A model generated the notes under the pieces. The model ran no database searches and had not been told where the DNA came from. It saw only the letters and a program-made list of their open reading frames with translations. DNA of 64,000 bases from Novosphingobium sp. Fuku2-ISO-50 (GTDB lineage Bacteria > Pseudomonadota > Alphaproteobacteria > Sphingomonadales > Sphingomonadaceae): assembly GCF_001519055.1 (NCBI RefSeq), contig NZ_KQ954301.1:26191-90190 (forward strand). The letters run 5' to 3'. Both the position numbers and the translations under genes were made by a program. This document shows positions 54,483 through 61,879 of the stretch, piece by piece (position 1 is the first letter of the stretch; each line of letters starts with the position of its first letter).

Positions 54483-55760
54483 TCAGGTCCGAAACAGCCC
54501 TTCGCCGACAAAGCCGCCCGGAGCGGCGCCGGGCGGGCAGGCAAACAGCCCGCTGCCGATATGCGTGACAAACTGGTTCATCATGTCGAACTTCGCCATG
54601 TTTTCGAATATCCTGACAAAGCCGGTCCGGGGATCGCGCTGCCAGGCAAGGAACATCAGCCCGGCATCCATCATCATGCCCTGACGCCACGGCGGCCACC
54701 GCTCTGCGATATGGGCGACACCATTGTCATAGGAATAGGCCCGACGCAGGATCTGGGTCCCATCATTGATTTGCGGCGCGCCCAGCCTGGCATGACTGTT
54801 TTCGGGGATCAGCGGATTGCCGTCGGCATCGGTGGCATCAAGATCGAGCGGTTCGAACTCCGCCTTGCCGCCGAGCGGCGCACCGCTGGCCTTGTGGCGA
54901 CCAACCACCTGTTCCTGAAACGCCAGCTTCATCCTGTCCCAATGTTCCAGGCTGATGCGGATCGGACGGGCCACCAGATAGGAGCCGCCTTTCATCCAGC
55001 CGCCCTCGTCACCGACCCAGACATGACGCACCATGGCCGCCGGGTCGCGCACATCGGGGTTCATCGTGCCGTCCTTGAAGCCCATCAGGTTGCGCGGGGT
55101 GACGCCGGGCTTGCCGCCGGAGCCGAACCCGGCCTGCGCCCAGCGCATCTGCACCACGCCATAGCCGATGCGTGCCAAATGGCGCGCGGCGTGCATCGCG
55201 ACTTGCGCGTTGTCGGCACAGGCCTGAACACACAGATCGCCGCCGGTCTTTTCGGGCAACAATTGATCGCCGTTGAAATGAGGCAGGTCGATCAGCGCTT
55301 CGGGCCGCCGGGCGGCAAGGCCGAAGCGGTCCGTGCCATCCCTGGAAAACAGCCCCGCGCCAAAACCGATCGTCAGCGTCAGCCGCTGGGGCCCAAGGCC
55401 GTCGGCTTCGCTGGAATCGAGGGGCGCCTGATCAACCGCTTCCTCCCCGGCCAGAGGCAATCCCGCCGTCATCCGCGCCGCCGCCTCGCTCCAGCGGCGC
55501 AACAGGCTCTCCACTTCGGCGCGCTTGTCGGTGATGATGTCAAATGCCGCGAAATAGAGATGCTTTTGCGCGGGCGTGGTGATGCCGGCCTGATGGGGGC
55601 CATGAAACGGCTCGATCTGACCGGTCAACAAGCCATATCCATGCATCGGCGCAGGCGGCGTCGCCCCGGCGGCGCCCGCAAACACCGCGCCGCCCAACGT
55701 TCCGGCGGCAGCGCCGAGAAATCCGCGACGCGAAGCGCCCTTGTGCGTGGTGTTTGCCAT
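54483..55760 (-). CDS. DyP-type peroxidase (EfeB-like)
   Basis: A 425-residue haem peroxidase with a Tat signal (SRRGFLGAAAGTLGGAVFAG). The DyP motif NLMGFKDGTMNP (GxxDG with distal Asp) and NSHARLGAPQ (haem-facing His/Arg region) are present, along with the FENMAKFDMMNQFVTHIGSG end. EfeB-like enzymes act in the periplasm as peroxidases and in iron recovery from haem. It is the last gene of the OprB-propeller-DyP operon; its ATG overlaps the upstream stop by one base (TGATG). efeU/efeO are not in the window. Confidence 0.9.
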   Translation of the reverse strand: MANTTHKGASRRGFLGAAAGTLGGAVFAGAAGATPPAPMHGYGLLTGQIEPFHGPHQAGITTPAQKHLYFAAFDIITDKRAEVESLLRRWSEAAARMTAGLPLAGEEAVDQAPLDSSEADGLGPQRLTLTIGFGAGLFSRDGTDRFGLAARRPEALIDLPHFNGDQLLPEKTGGDLCVQACADNAQVAMHAARHLARIGYGVVQMRWAQAGFGSGGKPGVTPRNLMGFKDGTMNPDVRDPAAMVRHVWVGDEGGWMKGGSYLVARPIRISLEHWDRMKLAFQEQVVGRHKASGAPLGGKAEFEPLDLDATDADGNPLIPENSHARLGAPQINDGTQILRRAYSYDNGVAHIAERWPPWRQGMMMDAGLMFLAWQRDPRTGFVRIFENMAKFDMMNQFVTHIGSGLFACPPGAAPGGFVGEGLFRT

Positions 55761-56908
55761 CAGCGGGTCGCCTTGACCAAAGTGTTCATGTCGTCTTCCA
55801 CGTAATAGAAGCCCGAGCCGTCGGGCAGCATCGCGATGCCAAAGAGATCGCCATTGCCCGGCGGCGATTGCGCCTGATCGTTGTCGATCCACTGCGCATA
55901 GATCTGCTTGCCCGCCCTCGGGTCAATCTCGACCACCTGCCCGTTCTTGCCATTCGTGACGAGCAGGTGCTTTTCCGGCGTCCACGCCATGGCCAGCGGC
56001 CAGGCCAACAGGCCATCGCGCGTGACAACACGGCCCGTGCCGCCGCTATCGCTGCGCGTGGAGGCATGGTCGATCGCGATGATCGTGTTTTCCAGACCAT
56101 TGGTGGCATAGAGCGTGTCATCGTCATCCAGCGCCAGGCCGGTGGGACCGAACAGGAAATTGTCGGTATCGGCCCGTTGGGCAAGACCGCTCGCCACGAC
56201 GGTCTGGCTGGTCAGGACCGGGGGTTTGTCCTTGGGGATGGCCAGTTCAAGGCGCAGCACCGTCGCCTTGTGCAGCACGATCGGATAATGCGTTTCCGGA
56301 TCGAGCACGCGCGGCCCCGGCACATCAAAGCCCGCCATCGAGACGAACAGGGTGGCCCGATCGCCCTTGTCGACCACAGCCATGTTGCCCCAGGGGCCGC
56401 TGATGGTCGGACCGGACCATGTCGCGACCAGCTTGCCGTTCGGGTCGAGCACCAGCAGGCAGCCTTCGCCGCGTGTCGCCGTCGTGCCGTCCTTCGAGGG
56501 CAGCGAACCGACGATCACCCAGCCCGATTGCAACATCGTCATCGCCGTGGTCAGCCCGACACCACCGGGGCACTGGGCGGTATCGCGCGGGATCTGCGCG
56601 AACAGCGTCGTCTTTCTGGTTGCCGGATTGAAATCGACAATCGTCGTGCCCGTACCTTGCAGATTGCTGATATTGTTGAAATTGCTGACCAGCACATCGT
56701 CCTTGAGTACTTTGCCCGCTGACACCGGCGCCACCACCACAGCATAAGGATTGAGATCGCCATTGTCGGGCGTGGTCAGCGCAAGCGTCGTGTGGCGGTG
56801 AATGGTTTCCAGATAGCCCGCGCGGTCGGCCAGCGCGGGTGTCGCAGCCAGGCCGAGGACAGCGGCCAGAGCGATGAATGCCGAAGAAGCAATGGATGTA
56901 CGACGCAT
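55760..56908 (-). CDS. exported beta-propeller (NHL-like) protein
   Basis: A 382-residue protein with signal peptide MRRTSIASSAFIALAAVLGLAATPALA. Six or so propeller-like repeats are visible, e.g. VLVSNFNNISNLQGTGTTIVD, LVLDPNGKLVATWSG, GPTGLALDDDDTLYATNG and PLAMAWTPEKHLLVTNG, typical of NHL/SMP-30-like folds. Function unknown. Coupled to the DyP peroxidase (1-bp overlap) and 10 bp after the porin gene. Confidence 0.82.
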   Translation of the reverse strand: MRRTSIASSAFIALAAVLGLAATPALADRAGYLETIHRHTTLALTTPDNGDLNPYAVVVAPVSAGKVLKDDVLVSNFNNISNLQGTGTTIVDFNPATRKTTLFAQIPRDTAQCPGGVGLTTAMTMLQSGWVIVGSLPSKDGTTATRGEGCLLVLDPNGKLVATWSGPTISGPWGNMAVVDKGDRATLFVSMAGFDVPGPRVLDPETHYPIVLHKATVLRLELAIPKDKPPVLTSQTVVASGLAQRADTDNFLFGPTGLALDDDDTLYATNGLENTIIAIDHASTRSDSGGTGRVVTRDGLLAWPLAMAWTPEKHLLVTNGKNGQVVEIDPRAGKQIYAQWIDNDQAQSPPGNGDLFGIAMLPDGSGFYYVEDDMNTLVKATR

Positions 56909-56918
56909 GACGCCCCCC

Positions 56919-58442
56919 TCAGAGCAGAATGTTGGTACGGACGCCGACGACGATCGCATTGCCGACACGTCTGGCATCGACATTGGGATCGACCACTCCA
57001 CCGCCCGGATTGAAGACGAGCTGGATGTCGGGCTGCAACTGCAACCACGGGGTGACCTGCCGCTGATAGGTCGCCTCGATAAATGTCTCGCTGGTACGAC
57101 GCGGATTATAGCTGTTGCCGTATTGCGCAATGTCGGAGTCGGCGGCGGCCTGCCTGGCGCTGACATGGGTAAAGCCCATGCCGATCCCCAGCGAATCCAT
57201 CGTGCGATAGGGGAACGGGTCCTTCAGCACGAGGCCGAGATTGGCGCTGAAATCGACGAGATTGCGGTCGGCAAAAGGCGCTCCCATGGCACGCCCAAAC
57301 AGATTGAGCGTGCGATTGGGATCTTTTGACGAACGCCAGATCATCTTGTCCATCACGCCATAGACCGAAAGATTGCCGCGATGGAGGCGCTGGCTGCCAT
57401 CGCTCGCGGGATCAGCCAGCGGCAGGCCATCGCCGCCAAGACGGACATCAGCGAACTGTTCGGTGTCATACCATACGCCCAGCCGGTACGTGCTGGCCAG
57501 CGGCGGCCTGGCACCCGGCGCGACCATGCCGCCAAGCGCCGGCGTCGTATATTGCAGTTCGGCCAGAAACAGCGCGCCATGATGAAAGATCGGAAAGCTC
57601 GTGCCCGACGCATCGAGCTGCTGCGCATCGGCACCCAATGCCTGCGCGCGCGCATTGCTCATGGTGAACGGGCTGGAACTGAACGCACCCAACTGGATCG
57701 CCAGGGCATTGACCGGGCGATAGCGCAGGCGAATCCCCGGCGTCGAAAGCGGATAGGCCGGACCACCGCCGGGCATGTCGGCCGAAGGCATCATCGGCCA
57801 GCCGAACATCGTGTTCACGAACATCAGTGCGTTGGACGAGACCATCCATTCCTGATCGAGGCTTTGCTGCCCAATACGAATGTCGAGCCGATCTTCGGGC
57901 AGAAGCTTCTGATCGTACCACAGTTCCCAAAGCCGGGTTCCGCGGTCCGCCTCGATACCGCTGGCAGTCTGCAAGGTGCCCAGATTGCGCTGTGACAGGT
58001 TGAGCCCATGGATTTGCAGGGCCGAGGCGTTGAACGTACCGCCGTAGTAGCCAAAGGCGCGCTGGGAATTGACCTGCACGACCGCCTGGGTCAGGCCGTC
58101 GTAATCAAGGCTTTTGTGCGTGCCGCCCGAGACATTGCCCAGCGCCTCGCTGGTTTCCTGCACGGTGATGGAAATGCCCTTGTGGGCAAGATCGCGCCGC
58201 AGCCCCCACCAATCGCCAAACAGCGCGCCGTCACGGCGCCAAGCGTGGAGAAAGGCCAGGGGATCGCTGCCCTGCTTGCCGTTGGTGCCGTCGGCCACCA
58301 CGGTCATGATCGGCGGCGGCGCGGCGCGGACCGATGTCGATGCCAGGCCCAGGGCCAGGCCCAGGGCCAGCAAGGCGCCGGTTTTCACCACGCTCGCTGC
58401 CAAAGGGCGCCCACGGCCAACCACTTTCCCGGCAAATCGCAT
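56919..58442 (-). CDS. OprB-family carbohydrate porin
   Basis: A 507-residue outer-membrane protein. The signal contains a duplicated LALG segment (GALLALGLALGLAS) from a 12-bp tandem repeat. The mature chain has LFGDWWGLRRDLAHKGISI and LRYRPVNALAIQLGAFS, typical of OprB porins, with a C-terminal barrel end NAIVVGVRTNILL. It would admit sugars or other small molecules. First gene of the operon with the propeller and DyP peroxidase; the substrate is not clear. Confidence 0.9.
   Translation of the reverse strand: MRFAGKVVGRGRPLAASVVKTGALLALGLALGLASTSVRAAPPPIMTVVADGTNGKQGSDPLAFLHAWRRDGALFGDWWGLRRDLAHKGISITVQETSEALGNVSGGTHKSLDYDGLTQAVVQVNSQRAFGYYGGTFNASALQIHGLNLSQRNLGTLQTASGIEADRGTRLWELWYDQKLLPEDRLDIRIGQQSLDQEWMVSSNALMFVNTMFGWPMMPSADMPGGGPAYPLSTPGIRLRYRPVNALAIQLGAFSSSPFTMSNARAQALGADAQQLDASGTSFPIFHHGALFLAELQYTTPALGGMVAPGARPPLASTYRLGVWYDTEQFADVRLGGDGLPLADPASDGSQRLHRGNLSVYGVMDKMIWRSSKDPNRTLNLFGRAMGAPFADRNLVDFSANLGLVLKDPFPYRTMDSLGIGMGFTHVSARQAAADSDIAQYGNSYNPRRTSETFIEATYQRQVTPWLQLQPDIQLVFNPGGGVVDPNVDARRVGNAIVVGVRTNILL
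58345..58368 (-). repeat. 12-bp in-frame tandem duplication in the porin signal peptide
   Basis: AGGCCCAGGGCC occurs exactly at 58345-58356 and 58357-58368. It duplicates four codons of the hydrophobic core of the OprB signal peptide. Confidence 0.85.
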
Positions 58443-58746
58443 CCGTCACTCCGACCTCAAAGACCGAAGCTCTTTATTGCGACTGGCTCTCAATTGCAAT
58501 CTTAATGCGAGCAATTTGCATTTGCACAGCAGTCCGCCATGCCCATCGCCACCACGCCGCAGCAACCGCTCCGCGCGACTCGCCTGCCGAAGCACGATCT
58601 GGTTTCAGATTTTTCAGGAAAATGGATGCCCCGCGAGGATTATCGAAAAAACGTAATTTCAATCGGATAGACCGGCTAACCGGTCCAGCGCGCAGACGGA
58701 TTTCTGCGGGCTGCAAAGATGGGCTGGCTAACGCATTCGGGCAAAA
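58443..58746. other. junction between chromosome and phage-like element
   Basis: A 304-bp interval with no convincing gene. The first 90 bp are AT-rich and contain TGCG/TTGC-type half sites (GCGAGCAATTTGCATTTGC near 58505) that could be a Fur-type operator for the oprB operon, but the match is weak. The last part has a small palindrome ACCGGCTAACCGGT (58671-58684) just before the primase gene. An attachment site is expected here but none could be identified without the right end. Confidence 0.4.
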
Positions 58747-60600
58747 ATGATCCCGGACAATGGCCTTGCTGGACGCATCGAGGCTGTCGCCAAGCGGCTC
58801 TTCGGCGAGCCGAACCGGCGGCAGTCCAAAGACGGCGAATTGCGCTTTGGGTCGCATGGCAGCTTGCGCGTTACGATCGCCGGCGATCATCGCGGCACCT
58901 GGCGCGACCATGAAACCGGCCATGGCGGCGGTGTCCTGGATCTAATCGCGCACAAGCTTGGCGGTGATCGTAAAGCAGCGGCGGCGTGGTTTCGGGACAA
59001 CTTCGAGAGTGACGCGGCGGCCAATGATCCTGGTCGTGAGGTCGCGGTCTATCGCTATGAGGATTGGGCCGGCGAGCTTGTGCATGAAGTCGTGCGCTAT
59101 GAGCCAAAGAGCTTTCGCCAGCGCCGGCCGGACGGCAAGGGCGGGTATCTCTGGAATATGAAGGGCGTCCGACCGACGCTCTACAACCTGCCCCGCGTGA
59201 CAGATGCGGCAGTGCGCAGTGATCTGGTTTTCGTTGTCGAGGGTGAAAAGGACGCCGATAGGCTCAATCGTCTTGGCCTGGTCGCGACGTGCAATGCTGG
59301 CGGCGCCGGAAAATGGAAACCGGAGCATAGCTCGCAATTGGCGGGTGCGCGGGTCGCGATCGTTCCGGACAACGACGAAGCCGGCACGGAGCATGCGTTG
59401 CAGATTGCCCAGGCTTTGCGCGGTCACAGCAGCGACCTTCGCCTGGTCGAGCTGGGGCTCGCCGATCGCAAGGCAGACATAAGCGATTGGCTCGACGGCG
59501 GCGGCACGGCGGGCCAGTTGCTCGCGATCGTCGCAGAAGCGCAGCAATGGCGACCGGTATTCAAGTCGCGGTTTCCGCTGGTATGGTTTGGCCAAGAGGA
59601 CGCAGGAGAGCCGCTGCGGTGGTTGCTGCGTGGGTTGCTTGTCGAGGGCGGTTTGTCGGTATTTTTCGGCGCGCCTAAATCGACAAAGACCTTTGCCGCG
59701 CTCGATCTGGCCTTGCACCTCGCGCATGGCCGCGACTGGTTTGGCCTGCGATCACGGCGGTGCGGTATCGCCTATATCTGCGGAGAAGGCGCGGCCGGTG
59801 TTCGCCAGCGCATGAAGGCTTGGCGCCAGGAGCGTGACGGCGATCCGCGCGCGCCCTTTGCGCTGATCCCGCAGTCCATCAATATGTTTGATGATCCCGA
59901 CGAGCTGGACCGGCTGATCGCCGACATCAGGGGAATCGCCGAACCGATGAACGCGCCAGTTGGTCTGGTCGTGCTGGACACGCTGTCGCGCATGATCGGC
60001 GGTGGCGACGAAGACAAGGCGCGCGACGTCAATGTGGTCGTGCGCAATGCTGAACGAATTCAGAGATTGACCGGGGCGCACGTGCTTATCGTGCACCACT
60101 CGGGCAAAGACCGCGATCGTGGAATGAGAGGATCCAATGCGCTGCTTGGCGCGGTGGATGCGGCGATCGAGGTTACGAAGGACGCCGACACCGGGCTTTG
60201 CGAGGCCAAGGTGGTGGCAATCAAAGACGGCGGTGAGGTTGGACCGTTTTCATACACGCTTGCGCAAACGGCTGTCGGGACTGACGACGATGGAGAGCCT
60301 ATGGTCTCTTGCGTCATCGATCCCGCCGGTGCGCGCCCGGGCGGAAAACGGCCAAGCCTTTCCGATGCAGAGCGTCGCGCGCTCAAAGTGTTGCGCGAAC
60401 TGGCCGGGGACAGTCGGGACATTGCGGGACAAACGGCCCGTGTCCCGGTTGGGACATGGCGGGACGCCTTCCGCGATCGTGAGGACGGCGCGTTCGATGC
60501 GCGCAAGAAGCGAGCGGCGCGAGCGACGAAGGGCCTGATTGACAAGGGTTTAGTCGAGGCGGGTTATGATCTGGTGTGGCTTGTGGAGAGCGAGCTATGA
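58747..60600 (+). CDS. phage/satellite primase-helicase (TOPRIM plus RecA-like ATPase)
   Basis: A 617-residue replication protein. Residues about 1-110 precede a TOPRIM-type region: VFVVEGEKDADRLNRLG and ARVAIVPDNDEAGTEHA. From about 300 a RepA/RecA-like ATPase follows with Walker A SVFFGAPKSTKTFAALDLA, Walker B GLVVLDTLSRMIGGGDED and HVLIVHHSGKDRDRGMRGS. The C-terminal 80 residues hold a winged-helix-like part encoded by DNA rich in CGGGACA motifs. It is the first gene of the element and overlaps the next by ATGA. Confidence 0.9.
   Translation: MIPDNGLAGRIEAVAKRLFGEPNRRQSKDGELRFGSHGSLRVTIAGDHRGTWRDHETGHGGGVLDLIAHKLGGDRKAAAAWFRDNFESDAAANDPGREVAVYRYEDWAGELVHEVVRYEPKSFRQRRPDGKGGYLWNMKGVRPTLYNLPRVTDAAVRSDLVFVVEGEKDADRLNRLGLVATCNAGGAGKWKPEHSSQLAGARVAIVPDNDEAGTEHALQIAQALRGHSSDLRLVELGLADRKADISDWLDGGGTAGQLLAIVAEAQQWRPVFKSRFPLVWFGQEDAGEPLRWLLRGLLVEGGLSVFFGAPKSTKTFAALDLALHLAHGRDWFGLRSRRCGIAYICGEGAAGVRQRMKAWRQERDGDPRAPFALIPQSINMFDDPDELDRLIADIRGIAEPMNAPVGLVVLDTLSRMIGGGDEDKARDVNVVVRNAERIQRLTGAHVLIVHHSGKDRDRGMRGSNALLGAVDAAIEVTKDADTGLCEAKVVAIKDGGEVGPFSYTLAQTAVGTDDDGEPMVSCVIDPAGARPGGKRPSLSDAERRALKVLRELAGDSRDIAGQTARVPVGTWRDAFRDREDGAFDARKKRAARATKGLIDKGLVEAGYDLVWLVESEL
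60406..60465 (+). repeat. iteron-like CGGGACA cluster inside the primase gene
   Basis: Six copies of GGGACA-type motifs (three forward at 60406, 60415, 60425, one inverted TGTCCCG at 60441, and variants at 60450 and 60460) are spaced 9-10 bp, or 16 bp at the turn. The motif lies in the coding sequence, where it encodes AGDSRDIAGQTARVPVGTWRD. Confidence 0.8.
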
Positions 60601-60701
60601 CCTATCGGGACAAGCGGGACATTCCGGGACAAATCGAAAATGTCCCGATGCGGACACGGCGGGACACTACGGGACACCCCCTAAAGGGGGGTGTCCCGTA
60701 G
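60597..60701 (+). CDS. 34-codon ORF linking primase and next gene
   Basis: Starts ATGA over the primase stop and ends TAG overlapping the next GTG (TAGTG), giving MTYRDKRDIPGQIENVP... (34 residues). The tight couplings suggest it is translated, but its sequence largely reflects the CGGGACA array and hairpin beneath it, so it may be a by-product. No domain. Confidence 0.4.
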   Translation: MTYRDKRDIPGQIENVPMRTRRDTTGHPLKGGVP

Positions 60702-60708
60702 TGTCCCG
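60606..60708. repeat. second CGGGACA iteron-like array
   Basis: Motifs at 60606, 60615 and 60625 (CGGGACA), 60641 (TGTCCCG), 60660 and 60670 (CGGGACA), 60692 and 60702 (TGTCCCG). Neighbouring copies are 9-10 bp apart, one helical turn, so a protein could bind on one face of the DNA. It lies just after the replication gene. Confidence 0.85.
60660..60708. repeat. perfect 22-bp hairpin at the end of the iteron array
   Basis: Arms 60660-60681 and 60687-60708 pair perfectly over 22 bp, with a 5-base loop (TAAAG; the T and G can also pair). Each arm contains two CGGGACA motifs. It could act as a terminator, a replication structure or a binding site. Confidence 0.9.
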
Positions 60709-60967
60709 ACCGGTACCGCTGGCATCGCCGGCCGAACGGCTTGGGTTGCCGGCAAGGTCGAATAGGCTAGCAAGGCCGGGCGATGACATGCTGGTCCAAC
60801 CGCAATCGGCGCGTTCGCTTTCCCCAGCCGACCAAGTTCGGTCGCTGTCCAGGCGAGTTGGTCGGTTGTCGCCAAGTTGGCGCGATCCGGAGCGGTATTT
60901 CGAGGATAGATCGGAAATTGAGGCAGATTTGCGCCTGTTGGCGCGTGCATTGGAGGAATGGCGATGA
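60701..60967 (+). CDS. small phage-like protein, function unknown
   Basis: An 88-residue product from GTG 60701 (MSRPVPLASPAERLGL...), ending RDPERYFEDRSEIEADLRLLARALEEWR, a likely C-terminal helix. The start overlaps the 34-codon ORF stop; the stop overlaps the next ATG (ATGA). The frame is open to 60566 over the array. No domain recognised. Confidence 0.6.
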   Translation: MSRPVPLASPAERLGLPARSNRLARPGDDMLVQPQSARSLSPADQVRSLSRRVGRLSPSWRDPERYFEDRSEIEADLRLLARALEEWR

Positions 60968-61194
60968 AAAATGGACAAAAGGGGCAAATTCGCCCGTCTG
61001 TGACTGCGCTTTCGACGACGCTGTGTCGGGACGCGCTGGATGGTGCTGATCATCCGGCCGACGCGGTGTCGGCGCTGATGTCGGCGGCCGCGACGATCCT
61101 GCGGCGCAGTTTCGGCGAAGAGGGTGCGCTCGCGCTGATGACGCAGGCACTCGACACGACCGGGGTAGCCTGGCGCGCGACGCGCTGCAATTGA
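60964..61194 (+). CDS. small phage-like protein, function unknown
   Basis: A 76-residue product (MKNGQKGQIRPSVTALSTTL...), mostly predicted helix (VSALMSAAATILRRSFGEEGALALMTQAL). Coupled to the previous gene by ATGA; ATG 60958 is an alternative start. No domain recognised. Followed by a 144-bp gap with GC-rich sequence (61195-61338) and no gene. Confidence 0.6.
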   Translation: MKNGQKGQIRPSVTALSTTLCRDALDGADHPADAVSALMSAAATILRRSFGEEGALALMTQALDTTGVAWRATRCN

Positions 61195-61338
61195 CCATGC
61201 GCAGCGATCGGCAGCGCCTACCCCCTAACCCTTGGGGCCTTGCGGGGGCCGAACGCAATGGGGGTAAGCGAAGCGCAGCATGTGCGAGTGCCCCCAATTT
61301 TGCCGGATGGTGTTTTTCTGTTTTGTTTTGAGGTTCTT

Positions 61339-61614
61339 ATGATTGGAAACCTGACAGACTTGTCCCGTCTTCCCGGTATGCCGTCCGATGTGACGCTGCG
61401 CCGGCTGATCGCGATCCATCCCGACTTCCCAATTCTGCGCCGGGGCAGCAAAGGGAAGTCCTACCGCATCGACCTGGACGCGGCGGCGGCATTCGTGCGG
61501 TCTCTTACCCAGGCACGGGTGCTCGATCCTATGCAGCGCAGGGCGGCTATCCAGCAGCTCGGCCTTGAGATGCTGGCCCGCAGCGACCAAGCGGCCGGTG
61601 CGCGAAATGGCTGA
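61339..61614 (+). CDS. phage DNA-binding protein, possibly terminase-small/Nu1-like
   Basis: A 91-residue product: SRLPGMPSDVTLRRLIAIHPDFPILRRGSKGKSYRIDLDAAAAFVRSL resembles the winged-HTH of Nu1-type packaging or excisionase proteins (residues about 8-55), followed by a helical tail. GAGG precedes ATG 61339 by 5 bp. It overlaps the next gene by 8 bp. Family assignment is tentative. Confidence 0.55.
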   Translation: MIGNLTDLSRLPGMPSDVTLRRLIAIHPDFPILRRGSKGKSYRIDLDAAAAFVRSLTQARVLDPMQRRAAIQQLGLEMLARSDQAAGARNG

Positions 61615-61804
61615 GTCGATTCGCGATCCGGACCTGTCCGAAGCGCAAGCGGCGCGCATCTTGGGAATCAGCGATCGGACGTTGCGCCGCTACCGCCGCG
61701 CCGGGCAGGTTGCACACATGGCGCTGCCAAGCGGACGGGTTCGCTACAGCCTGGCCGACCTGATTTCTTTCCGCGAGGGATGTCGTTCGCCGGCAAAGGT
61801 GTAG
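61607..61804 (+). CDS. MerR/excisionase-type HTH protein
   Basis: A 65-residue protein with DLSEAQAARILGISDRTLRRYRRAGQVAHMALPSGRVRYS, the helix-turn-helix and wing of MerR/Xis/AlpA-like regulators. It may control element excision or expression. Starts at ATG 61607 overlapping the upstream end. Confidence 0.75.
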   Translation: MAESIRDPDLSEAQAARILGISDRTLRRYRRAGQVAHMALPSGRVRYSLADLISFREGCRSPAKV

Positions 61805-61843
61805 GCTTTGGCCGAACATGTCCGGCTTTGGCCAGATACGTCC
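61804..61843 (+). repeat. 20-bp diverged tandem duplication before the capsid gene
   Basis: GGCTTTGGCCGAACATGTCC (61804-61823) and GGCTTTGGCCAGATACGTCC (61824-61843) match at 16 of 20 bases. It starts at the last base of the HTH gene stop codon. Confidence 0.6.
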
Positions 61844-61879
61844 GGCGACAGGATCGCGAATCGGCGGCATTTTGGCCGC

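Noticed and set aside
58461..58525. Fur box before oprB
   Set aside because: Half sites TGCG and TTGC are present but dyad symmetry is poor, so it is only mentioned in the interval entry.
60406..60708. CRISPR-like array
   Set aside because: Units are 7 bp with about 10-bp spacing in both orientations; CRISPR repeats and spacers are 23-40 bp and no cas genes are present.
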